A stretch of 64,000 nt of DNA from Dehalococcoidia bacterium (lineage in GTDB: Bacteria > Chloroflexota > Dehalococcoidia > Lucifugimonadales > SHYT01). The stretch spans positions 1-64,000 of the forward strand of contig SHXZ01000006.1 in assembly GCA_009693045.1 (NCBI GenBank). The letters are read 5' to 3'. The notes below the pieces were generated by a model. The model did not search any database. It saw only the letters and a program-made list of their open reading frames with translations, and had not been told where the DNA came from. The translations under genes and the position numbers were made by a program. Position 1 is the first letter of the stretch. Each line of letters starts with the position of its first letter. Shown in pieces: positions 37,875-45,697 of this stretch.

Positions 37875-39064
37875 CTACTCCACCGCGCCCTGCTCGCGCA
37901 GCGCCCGGATGCGTTCCGGCGGGTAGCCAAGCTCCTTCAACACTTCGTCTGTGTGCTCGCCGCGGACAGCGCCCAAGCGCCGGATGCTGCCCGGCGTCGC
38001 CGAGAGCTTGTGCGCCACGCCCGGGTGCCGCACCGCCTCGCCATTGACCGTGCCGACGTCCGCCACCAGGCCCCGCGCCCGCACCTGCGGGTCGGCGACG
38101 ACCTCGTCCACGCTCAGCACCTTGGCCACGGCGGTGTCGCCGGCCCGGGTCAGGAAGTCAAACCACTCGTCCCGCGTGCGCGTCTTGAACGTGCTGCGGA
38201 AGAAGGCGAACTGCTCCTCGCGCTGCGCCTCGTCGTTCTGGCGTGCGATGAAGTCCTCCCGCCCCAACGCATTGCACAGCGCCAGCCAGAAGTGCGGCTC
38301 CAGCGCGCCAACGCTCAGGTACTTGCCGTCCGCGCACTCGTACACGTTGTAATGCGGGACGCCGCCGCTCAGCATCTCCTTGCCCCTGGCCTGCACGCGG
38401 CCTGATGACAGGTACGCCGAGACGACGCCGTGGATCATGGAGAACACGCCTCCAGCATGGCCGCGTCCACGTACTGGCCCTCACCGGTCTTGCCGCGCGC
38501 GATGACCGCCGCCAGGATCCCGAGGGCGGCGTGCATGCCCCCGCCCGCCATGTCCGCGATAACGTTGATGGGGATGGCCGGGGGCCCGTTCGCTGGCCCG
38601 ATCAAGCCAAGCATCCCTGCAAACGAGATGTAGTTCAGGTCGTGGCCCACCAGGCCGCGGTACGGGCCGGTCTGCCCGTAGCCGGAGAGCCAACAGTAGA
38701 TGAGGCGCGGGTTGATGGCGCGCAACGCATCGTAGTCGCAGCCCAGGCGCTTCACCACGCCGGGGCGGAACCCCTCCACGAACACGTCCGCTCTTCGGCA
38801 GAGCTGGTACAGCACCTCGCGCGCCTCCGTATCCTTCAGGTTGAGCGCGATGCTCCGCTTGTTGCGGTTGACCGCGTTGAACGCGGCAGCGCGCTTGGCG
38901 GCGGCCCGGTCCGGGCGCGGCCGCGAAGCCTCCATCGCGCCGCCCCCAGGCTCCTCCACGCGGAGCACGTCGGCGCCCAGGTCGCCCAGGATCATGGTGC
39001 AGAAGGGGCCGGGCGCCAGGCGGGACAGGTCAATCACCTTGATGCCGTCTAACGGTGCGGCCAT
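37875..39064 (-). pseudogene. class III CoA transferase (alpha-methylacyl-CoA racemase-like), frameshifted
   Basis: Two overlapping frames together make one family member. The first (39064 to about 38447) runs MAAPLDGIKVIDLSRLAPGP ... GEGQYVDAAMLEA and then stops. The second (to 37875) continues FSMIHGVVSAYLSSGR ... ERIRALREQG. Adding one base near 38445 joins them as LEAVFSMIHG. The catalytic Asp is in VIADMAGGG. With one base restored the length, about 396 residues, is normal. It may be a recent frameshift or an assembly error. Confidence 0.85.
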
Positions 39065-39121
39065 GGTGTCACCTCCGCGCTGAGGACTCCTGAGTTACGT
39101 TATGCTGTGTTACCACCAACC

Positions 39122-39961
39122 CTACGGTCTGATAGGGGAAGTGGAGGGGACAGTCAAGGGGACAACTATTTTGACAAACGTCGCATGAGCGTTCTTATTG
39201 CTGTCCATGGTTACAGTACACGCTGAGGAGTTGGAAAACCTGGCGCAGTCATCAGACCAGCGTCTAAAAAGATACCCAGAGGCAGCGACGGCCTCCACTT
39301 TCACTCTGGCTCCGGCCTTGTAGACGCCTCCGCCGCGCACAGTACCCCCACCCGCTGGGTCAACAACCGAAGTAAGAAGGAATTGACCACTTGGCAAAGC
39401 AAACGAAGCGATGGGGATATTGATGGAACTTGGCAGGGTAATTTCACGCGGGGCCGGCGGGGCCGACGCGGCCGGCGCGGCAGACGCGGCTGGAGACAGA
39501 GCGACGGTTGACTGAAACAATGCTAGGACCGTCTTATTGCTATTCATCGTAAGGGAACATTCAGGCTCGATCCCGGAACAATCGCCCGCCCAGCGGTCGA
39601 AACGGTACTCCGGTTTAGGCTTCGCTTCCAGCGTCACCTGCGAACCAGGAGCATGAATCCCCGTTCCCGCCCCGGACACCTCTCCGCCTTCGCTCGGCTC
39701 CGCAGGCGTACCAAGAGTGTATGCCACAGGTTGCGGTCCTTCTTCGGGTAGTAGGAAGACGGCCACAAGCATAACCATCACCCCACCCACAAATATGACG
39801 AGCTCAGCGCGGGAGAGTTTAACCTTTACTGGACCCCACCCGATTGAGTTTTCCCCTGTCCCACCCTTGCCGAACCAGTTAAAGACAACAAAGATGGCCG
39901 CTCCTGCGATTGCCAAGAGCGCCCCGAACACTAACAGGAACACTACGACGAACTGACTCAC
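39122..39961 (-). CDS. membrane-anchored protein with two InlB-B-like repeats
   Basis: A 279-residue protein with two N-terminal membrane helices (about 4-28 and 53-71). The outer part holds two repeats of about 55 residues: one with YRFDRWAGDCSGIEPECSLTMNSNKTVLALF, and one with YLFRRWSDDCARFSNSSACTVTMDSNKNAHATF. This is the divergent InlB B-repeat pattern (FxxW..DC..C.VTM..N....A.F), each with a Cys pair. An Ala/Pro-rich linker joins them. It is a likely surface-exposed adhesion or wall-associated protein. Confidence 0.75.
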   Translation of the reverse strand: MSQFVVVFLLVFGALLAIAGAAIFVVFNWFGKGGTGENSIGWGPVKVKLSRAELVIFVGGVMVMLVAVFLLPEEGPQPVAYTLGTPAEPSEGGEVSGAGTGIHAPGSQVTLEAKPKPEYRFDRWAGDCSGIEPECSLTMNSNKTVLALFQSTVALSPAASAAPAASAPPAPREITLPSSINIPIASFALPSGQFLLTSVVDPAGGGTVRGGGVYKAGARVKVEAVAASGYLFRRWSDDCARFSNSSACTVTMDSNKNAHATFVKIVVPLTVPSTSPIRP

Positions 39962-40070
39962 GCGCTACTTCCGAGGTGCTGTTCTCAAGCCAGTGTGTGA
40001 GAAGGGTGATCCCTTTCTACTTGATGCAAAGTTCACGCTTTGGCAGGGCCGATTTTGCCAAACGACGATC

Positions 40071-41438
40071 TCAATCGGATCCGGTACGCCGCATCCCTTC
40101 CTCAAGCCGCTCCACCTCGCTGTCGGGCGGCGTCCAGTCGCCGTACCGGGCCTGCGCGAAGTCGCGGCTCAGGTCCTGCGCCGGCGACCCGGGAAGCGCC
40201 TCGGCGAGGCGGGGCGCGTATTCAGCCGGCGTCTCGGCGGCGCGCCGGGCCTTGCCCCGTTGCTGCGCCGTGTTCAGCGCCTGGAAGTAGGCGCGGAACA
40301 GCCGCTCCCGCGACGTCCCCCCGTCCGGCAGCGGGTAGAGATCCGGGTGCTCGCGTGGCCGCAGGTGGGGCAGCAGTGCGCCAATCAGCGCGCCCTCGTC
40401 GGAGTCCGCTTCCCCGCGCACCGACTCCCGCACCTCGTTCTCCTCGGTCAGGGCGTCGCGTCCGCGCTTCTTGAACAGCCAGTAGATGAACAGCAGGATG
40501 CCGAGGACCAGCAGCGCGATGAGACCCCACTTCACCACCTCGGCGAACACGGCCCAAAAGCCGGTCACCTTCTCCGCGTCGCCCTCGCCGGGACGCTGCT
40601 GGAGCAAAGATGGCGGCCTCAGGAACCGCACCACGTCCGGGTCCCCGAAGATATGACCCACGGCGGCAATGACCGAAAACACGCCGCGGATGAGCATCTC
40701 CAGCACGAAGAACGCCGCGAGGGAGATGTAGAACGCGACCAGCCCGATGACACGGAAGAGCTGCGACGCCACGGATGACATACTGCTGCCCACACCGAAG
40801 CTGATAAGCACGCCGAGGCCCAGCGATCCGCCGATTGACGCGATGAGGAGCCTTCCCCAACGGGTCCGCTGTTGGCCCTCCTCCACCTCCAGCGTCAGCA
40901 GCGCCATGCCGGCGAGCGAGGAGGCGAAGAACGGGATGGCCACAATGCGCACGCCCAGGCCGACCTTGTAGCCGATCTCCAGCAGCGCCGTCAACACCAG
41001 GACGATCATCCCCAGCTTGAACCCGGAGCGCAGGATGCCCTCTTGATTGGAGCCTGAACCGAGCGTGGCCCCTCGCCACAGCACGCCGAGCGCGAGGACG
41101 AACGCCAGCCCCATCCGTGAGGCGTCCATGACCCCCCCCTGCCCCCCATTGAACCGCATCGGCCACATGAGGCCGTAATGGAGCGCCAACGCCCCATACA
41201 GCAGCGCCGACGAAATCGCCAGGCCCGTCACTCTGGCCCACCGCTCCGGCAGGGGGCTGAGCGCTAGGTTCTGCGCGAGGACCGATGAGGCAAGAAGCAG
41301 GCCGATGACCGTAAGCCAGGGGAGCAGCGACTCGCCATGTTGTGAGACGGCGCCGAGAATTGCGCCGAACAGGAACAGCCAGCAGCTCTGGGAGAGGACC
41401 ACGGCGATGAAGACCGCGCCGTTACGCCATCGGGACAT
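40071..41438 (-). CDS. DUF4129 domain membrane protein
   Basis: A protein of about 455 residues with some nine to ten hydrophobic segments, a last helix (KWGLIALLVLGILLFIYWLFKKR) and a cytoplasmic C-terminal DUF4129 domain (SRERLFRAYFQALNTAQQRG ... ETPAEYAPRLAEALP). In many bacteria DUF4129 proteins sit with transglutaminase, DUF58 and MoxR genes, as partly seen here; no transglutaminase is present. The start at 41438 overlaps the DUF58 end; ATG 41471 is an alternative. Confidence 0.8.
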   Translation of the reverse strand: MSRWRNGAVFIAVVLSQSCWLFLFGAILGAVSQHGESLLPWLTVIGLLLASSVLAQNLALSPLPERWARVTGLAISSALLYGALALHYGLMWPMRFNGGQGGVMDASRMGLAFVLALGVLWRGATLGSGSNQEGILRSGFKLGMIVLVLTALLEIGYKVGLGVRIVAIPFFASSLAGMALLTLEVEEGQQRTRWGRLLIASIGGSLGLGVLISFGVGSSMSSVASQLFRVIGLVAFYISLAAFFVLEMLIRGVFSVIAAVGHIFGDPDVVRFLRPPSLLQQRPGEGDAEKVTGFWAVFAEVVKWGLIALLVLGILLFIYWLFKKRGRDALTEENEVRESVRGEADSDEGALIGALLPHLRPREHPDLYPLPDGGTSRERLFRAYFQALNTAQQRGKARRAAETPAEYAPRLAEALPGSPAQDLSRDFAQARYGDWTPPDSEVERLEEGMRRTGSD

Positions 41439-42690
41439 TCCGGGCCCCCAGGTGCGATTCCTCGGCGGCATCCGCCTCGCGCCTCACCTCTTCTTGCGAG
41501 AGCCAGCTTACGCCACGCCGCGTGTCCAGGCCCGCCAGGTACGGTGCCAGGCCGTTGGCCTCCACCTCTTCAAGATGCGGTGCGAGGTTCACGAAGCTCA
41601 CGCCCTCGGAAAGGCCCTCCGGCGCCCACGAGGCCACCCACAGCACCAGCGGACGCCGCCGCATCCGCGCCAGCAGCTCCAGCGCTTGAGCAAGCTCCGG
41701 CGTAATCATGCCGGTCACCAGTACCAGGCTCGTGCCCGAGGGCAGGCGGCGCGCCTGCTGCACCAGCATGTCCTCCATCTTGCCCGCCAGGAACGGACCG
41801 ACCATGCCCAGCGTCTCCATGACGAGCGTGTGCTGGTGCGGGCGCCGCCCGGGCGGGACCCGCATGGGGTGGTCAATCATCACCGAGCGGCTGTTGGTGT
41901 ACACGCCCACGGCCTGGCTCTGGCTCAGCAATTGCTCCGCCAGCGTCGCCGCGACGGCGACGGCGCGCTCCAGGTGCAGCGCCACCACGCCGCCGAAGCT
42001 GACGCCCACGGTGTCCGCGTTGACGAAGATGGCGGTCAGCGCCGACGCGCCGGGCTCAAACTGCTTCACCTGGAGCGCCCCATGTTTGGCCGAGGACTTC
42101 CAGTCAATGTACTTGGCCGGGTCGCCGGGCTGGTACTCGCGGATCCCCGCGTGCCGCGACGGGTCGGCCACCGGAAACCAGGCCTGCCCTCGGAAATCGC
42201 CCAGGGGACGCAGCTGAGGAAGCGGCAACGGCGGCAGCGGGATGGACGCGGGGAACACCAGCAGAAGCTCCTGGCTGTCCTGGCGACGGGTGCGCGGGAA
42301 GAAGCCGAACAGGTCGCTCGCCTGCACCTCCACCGGGCCGATGCGGTAGAAGCCGCGCTGCCTCGGCTGCAACGTGTAGGTCCAGCGCACCCGCTCGTAC
42401 GAACCCAGCGAGGTGCTCTTGATGAAGCGGCGATAGTCGCCCCCGGGGGATGGCTTGAGCACCGGCTCCTTGAAGTCCACCTCAAAGGGGTAGGTGTCCA
42501 CCACTCGCACGCGAGCCAGCGGCAGGCGCTTGCGGTTGGTGAGCGCCATGCTCACCGTGGCGGTCTCGTTGAGAAACAGGCGCGTGCGCGACAGCGTGCG
42601 GGTGAACGTCAGGCGTTCCACCGAGAGGCGGCTCCACAGCCACGTGCCCGCAACCAGCACCAGCCCAATGCCGCCGATGATGACGAGCAC
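41422..42690 (-). CDS. DUF58 domain protein, N-terminus cut by an amber codon
   Basis: A 422-residue protein with the DUF58 core: DPSRHAGIREYQPGDPAKYIDWKSSAKHGALQVKQFEPG, preceded by a membrane helix (VIIGGIGLVLVAGTWLW). Such proteins work with MoxR ATPases. The GTG at 42690 has no ribosome-binding site and directly follows an in-frame TAG (42691-42693). Reading through that TAG gives 22 more residues with a second hydrophobic helix and an ATG at 42759 behind GGGA. The natural start was probably 42759. Confidence 0.85.
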   Translation of the reverse strand: MLVIIGGIGLVLVAGTWLWSRLSVERLTFTRTLSRTRLFLNETATVSMALTNRKRLPLARVRVVDTYPFEVDFKEPVLKPSPGGDYRRFIKSTSLGSYERVRWTYTLQPRQRGFYRIGPVEVQASDLFGFFPRTRRQDSQELLLVFPASIPLPPLPLPQLRPLGDFRGQAWFPVADPSRHAGIREYQPGDPAKYIDWKSSAKHGALQVKQFEPGASALTAIFVNADTVGVSFGGVVALHLERAVAVAATLAEQLLSQSQAVGVYTNSRSVMIDHPMRVPPGRRPHQHTLVMETLGMVGPFLAGKMEDMLVQQARRLPSGTSLVLVTGMITPELAQALELLARMRRRPLVLWVASWAPEGLSEGVSFVNLAPHLEEVEANGLAPYLAGLDTRRGVSWLSQEEVRREADAAEESHLGARNVPMA

Positions 42691-42759
42691 CTAGTTGCGC
42701 ACCGCGAAGCCGATGCCCAGCAGGGCAACGAACAGGAAGACCCAGAACTCACCCAGCAT
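42691..42759 (-). other. upstream segment of DUF58 gene, ending in TAG
   Basis: ATG 42759 opens MLGEFWVFLFVALLGIGFAV-RN then TAG. The hydrophobic stretch is the expected first helix of a DUF58 protein and is in frame with the gene that follows. It is either a nonsense mutation or error, or a 22-residue leader peptide with re-initiation. Confidence 0.6.
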
Positions 42760-42780
42760 CGTGCGATCCCAACAATTGTT

Positions 42781-43039
42781 TTACCGTGCGGTCGTACTCT
42801 TGGATCGGAAATTATAAAGGAACTCAGGGCTAAAATCCGCACCGTTGGGCCAGACCACGGTGCCCAACGTGGAATCTACTTTGACCTTCGCGAAAAAGGC
42901 GGGGGTGGGGGGGGGTAAGAGGCTCAAACATTTCTCCGTACAGCTCGTGCTCAAAGTCAACGACGCGGCGACGACCGTCAGAAAAGGTTACCTCTAGTAT
43001 ATAGGGGCCTATCACTCGCGCGTTCATAATGGTTTTCAT
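42781..43039 (-). pseudogene. DUF2442 protein frameshifted in a nine-G tract
   Basis: Starts MKTIMNARVIGPYILEVTFSDG-RRRVVDFEHELYG, typical of DUF2442. After FEPLTPP the frame is lost. Removing one base from the nine-base run (42907-42915, C on the coding strand) gives FFAKVKVDSTLGTVVWPNGADFSPEFLY, the conserved family end, and a stop at 42783-42781; the restored length is about 85 residues. DUF2442 genes often accompany toxin-like genes, but none is adjacent. Confidence 0.78.
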
Positions 43040-43373
43040 TCAATCGCCTGCCTGCACCACGGTAGTAGATCGTCCAACGTTTCAGACTTTCCTTCCCTTG
43101 GTAATCATGTCGGGTTGAAAGCAATTTTTCCCTTCATCAATACCGGTTATCCTTTACATGCCTAGAAACATCGGGAAACGTTCCTCTGAATTCGCAGGCT
43201 GTGCATTGCCAACTGATAATCCGGCTATGACTTTCTTGCGCATGAGCCTCGAGATACGATCGTGAGGACGTGATATACGAACAGCTTGGACACCTGAAGA
43301 CAGCGTCAAGCACCGCGATAGGGAATGGTACAGCAAGTGAATCTCCTTGGATCGGAACTTCACTTGGCTCCTG
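43040..43373. other. AT-richer gene-free spacer
   Basis: About 330 bases, clearly lower in GC than the flanks. Open frames here are short or lack protein-like character. Together with the two small genes on either side it looks like an inserted segment. Confidence 0.4.
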
Positions 43374-43769
43374 TTATAGCGAACTATCGCCAAGCGGTGA
43401 TGCCAATTCTTCTACCACTATGGCCGTACCACTTGCAGTAACCATAAGCACCCACTCACCCACTGCTTCATGATCCAACTTAACCCCCACGACAGCATTC
43501 GCTCCTAGCGTAACTGCCTTTTCGCGTAGCTCTTGCAATACGGATTGTTCCCTATTAGCTAGTTCGCGTTCATAAGCACCGACACGACCTCCAACAACGT
43601 CCCGCACTTGCTTAGCCCAATCACGAAGAAGATTCATACCAAGAACAGCATGAACGGTTACTATGCCCTTATAGGCCAAGATCCTGCGACCTTCCAGTCC
43701 AGGCGTGGTGACGGTAGTTATGCTCCTAATTCGCTTGGCAGTCACCAGTTCATTCGAGTTATAAGTCAT
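43374..43769 (-). CDS. YbjQ/UPF0145 family heavy-metal-binding-domain protein
   Basis: A 131-residue protein with ITTVTTPGLEGRRILAYKGIVTVHAVLGMNLLRD, a helical REQSVLQELREKAVTLGANAVVGVKLDHE and a C-terminal strand, the pattern of the UPF0145 fold (pentameric rings, function unclear). The ATG follows AGAGG. Its GC is low compared with neighbours, and it lies between moxR and the DUF58 gene, which normally adjoin. Confidence 0.82.
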   Translation of the reverse strand: MTYNSNELVTAKRIRSITTVTTPGLEGRRILAYKGIVTVHAVLGMNLLRDWAKQVRDVVGGRVGAYERELANREQSVLQELREKAVTLGANAVVGVKLDHEAVGEWVLMVTASGTAIVVEELASPLGDSSL

Positions 43770-43892
43770 ATGACAGCCTCTAGACGGGGCTGACTATTGA
43801 GAATCAACGAGGGGGGTTGTCCGCATTGAACCCGTCGATACTCACTAAAGGAGCCTTGGGAATAGTACCTAATCATTCTGAATAATCCATTT

Positions 43893-44855
43893 CTACGGCG
43901 CCACGGGCACCGGCTCGGCGGCCAGCACCTCGGTCACCACCTGCTCCGCGGTGACGTTCCGCAGGCGCACCTGCGGCGTCAGCACCAGTCGGTGGGCCAG
44001 CGCAGGCTCGGCCAGGAACTTCACGTCGTCAGGCAGTACGTAGTCGCGCCCGCGAATGGCCGCCAGCGCCTGCCCTCCACGAAACAGCGCGAGCGCAGCG
44101 CGCGGGCTGGCGCCCAGCTCCACCTGGTTGTGACGGCGCGTCGCCTGCACCAGCCGCACCACGTACGTGCGGAGCGAGTCCTCCACCCGCACCTCCGCCA
44201 CCCTCGCCTGCGCCACACCCAACTCGTCCACGCTGACCACCGGGGTCAGGTCGGTCTGGTTGTTGTGGTTCCCGCGGTGACGCAGCAGGATCTCCCCCTC
44301 CTCCTGCGCCGAGGGGTACCCCAGCTTGATCCGAAGCATGAACCGGTCAAGCTGGGCCTCCGGCAGCGGGAAAGTCCCCTCAAGCTCCACCGGGTTCTGC
44401 GTCGCCAGCACCAGGAACGGCCACGGCAGCGCGTGGGTCACGCCGTCTATCGTCACCTGGCGCTCCTGCATCGCCTCCAGCAGCGCCGACTGCGTGCGCG
44501 GCGTGGCGCGGTTGATCTCGTCGGTGAGCAGCACCTGCGTGAAGATAGGGCCTTGGTGGAACGTGAACGTTGACGTCTGCTGGCTGTAGACGTTGACGCC
44601 CAGGACGTCGCTGGGCGTCAGGTCCGGCGTGCACTGCAGGCGGCGAAACGTGCAGCCCAGCGAGGCCGCCAGCGCCTTCGCCATGGTCGTCTTCCCAATG
44701 CCCGGCACGTCCTGGATCAGCAGGTGGCCGTCACACAGCAGTGCCACAATGGCCAACTCCAGCGCGCTGCCCTTGCCTACCAGCACCTTGCCGATGTTGG
44801 CCCGGACCCTCTGGGCCAGTGTCTGGACAGGGGAGGCCGTGACAGACTGGACCAT
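43893..44855 (-). CDS. MoxR family AAA+ ATPase
   Basis: A 320-residue chaperone-like ATPase. Walker A is [16 protein letters not shown] (about 48-61), Walker [10 protein letters not shown] (Asp112, Glu113), the sensor segment [24 protein letters not shown] and a C-terminal lid with [10 protein letters not shown]. MoxR proteins usually help assemble or activate partners encoded with DUF58 genes. The ATG follows GAGGTAGAAGG, 9 bases after the PH-domain gene. Confidence 0.92.
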   Translation of the reverse strand: MVQSVTASPVQTLAQRVRANIGKVLVGKGSALELAIVALLCDGHLLIQDVPGIGKTTMAKALAASLGCTFRRLQCTPDLTPSDVLGVNVYSQQTSTFTFHQGPIFTQVLLTDEINRATPRTQSALLEAMQERQVTIDGVTHALPWPFLVLATQNPVELEGTFPLPEAQLDRFMLRIKLGYPSAQEEGEILLRHRGNHNNQTDLTPVVSVDELGVAQARVAEVRVEDSLRTYVVRLVQATRRHNQVELGASPRAALALFRGGQALAAIRGRDYVLPDDVKFLAEPALAHRLVLTPQVRLRNVTAEQVVTEVLAAEPVPVAP

Positions 44856-44864
44856 CCTTCTACC

Positions 44865-45371
44865 TCAGGCCGGGTCGTCCGGTTTGGTGGCGCTGGTCTC
44901 TTGGGAACCTTGCCCCAGCACGGGCGACTCAGCCTGGGGCTTCCCCAGCCTGGACTGCACCATCTTGACGAGGCGGCGCGTGCGCTCGTTCCCGTCATCC
45001 ACCAGGCGCCAGCGGTCACGCGCGGCACCGACCACCTGACTGCTCGCGAACATCCACATCGTCTTGCGGCTCATAATGGCGTACACGAGGCCTCCCAGGC
45101 CGGCGAGCATCAGGATGAGCTTGGTCGGCCCTCCGATCCGGCCAGGGTCAAGCAAGCCAAGGATGAACACGACAAGGCTCACCACGATGAGCCGGTACCG
45201 CGACTGTACCCGCGGCGTCACCGACTGGATATCCCCGTACGCCAGTGATTCGGCCTGCGGGCCCAAGAGAGGCGCCGGCTCATAGCGCAGCAGCCTCCGG
45301 TCTGTGGCGTAGAAGAAGCCGGACGAGGCGATGACGACCTCGTTGGGTTCCAGGTGGTCTTCAACCGGCAT
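44865..45371 (-). CDS. PH-like domain membrane protein
   Basis: A 168-residue protein whose first part, EPNEVVIASSGFFYATDRRLLRYEPAPLL ... AYGDIQSVTPR, has the bacterial PH-like pattern. Two close hydrophobic segments follow (about 60-98, RLIVVSLVVFILGLL and LILMLAGLGGLVYAI), then a charged tail. The ATG follows AAGGAGC. It heads the reverse-strand moxR operon. Confidence 0.65.
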   Translation of the reverse strand: MPVEDHLEPNEVVIASSGFFYATDRRLLRYEPAPLLGPQAESLAYGDIQSVTPRVQSRYRLIVVSLVVFILGLLDPGRIGGPTKLILMLAGLGGLVYAIMSRKTMWMFASSQVVGAARDRWRLVDDGNERTRRLVKMVQSRLGKPQAESPVLGQGSQETSATKPDDPA

Positions 45372-45512
45372 TGGGCCGCTCCTTGTCCGGTAAAAGGCGT
45401 ATACCGATGCTTACGCGCCGCACGGGTTCTTGGATGGGGCAATGATAGCACGAGGGGCCTGGGGCGACGAGGGCGCTAGGTAAGGCTGCTTGCGCGGCCA
45501 ACGTCCGTGGAC

Positions 45513-45539
45513 GGGGAGAGGGGATCGTGCAATCTCCCC
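45513..45539. terminator. hairpin upstream of the polysaccharide operon
   Basis: GGGGAGA (45513-45519) pairs with TCTCCCC (45533-45539), followed by GAGTTCTTTT. It may be a terminator or a leader structure. Confidence 0.4.
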
Positions 45540-45602
45540 GAGTTCTTTTGCACCCCGGACGGCAGCAATAACCGCTCGCCGAGGCCGGCGCCTCCGTCCT
45601 GC

Positions 45603-45631
45603 TGGACGTGCCGCCGCCGATACCTGATAAT
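45603..45631 (+). promoter_or_regulatory. candidate promoter of the polysaccharide operon
   Basis: TGGACG (45603-45608) and GATAAT (45626-45631) are spaced by 17 bases. Transcription would begin near 45638, just before the terminator-like hairpin at 45642. Confidence 0.4.
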
Positions 45632-45641
45632 ACAGAGCACT

Positions 45642-45665
45642 GGGCCGCCAACGGCCCGCTTTTTT
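45642..45665 (+). terminator. leader terminator before the tyrosine autokinase gene
   Basis: GGGCCG-CCAA-CGGCCC followed by GCTTTTTT, a textbook intrinsic terminator, lies 33 bases before the first gene of the operon and after the candidate promoter. It suggests attenuation or antitermination control. Confidence 0.6.
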
Positions 45666-45697
45666 GGCTTATCAAACGTCTCTTACGTGAGGTGTCC

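Noticed and set aside
41305-42918. 537-residue forward open frame
   Set aside because: Antisense to DUF58 and the DUF4129 start; composition is typical of a shadow frame.
43154-43393. 79-residue reverse frame in the AT-rich spacer
   Set aside because: No ribosome site, overlap with the YbjQ gene end and no recognisable fold.
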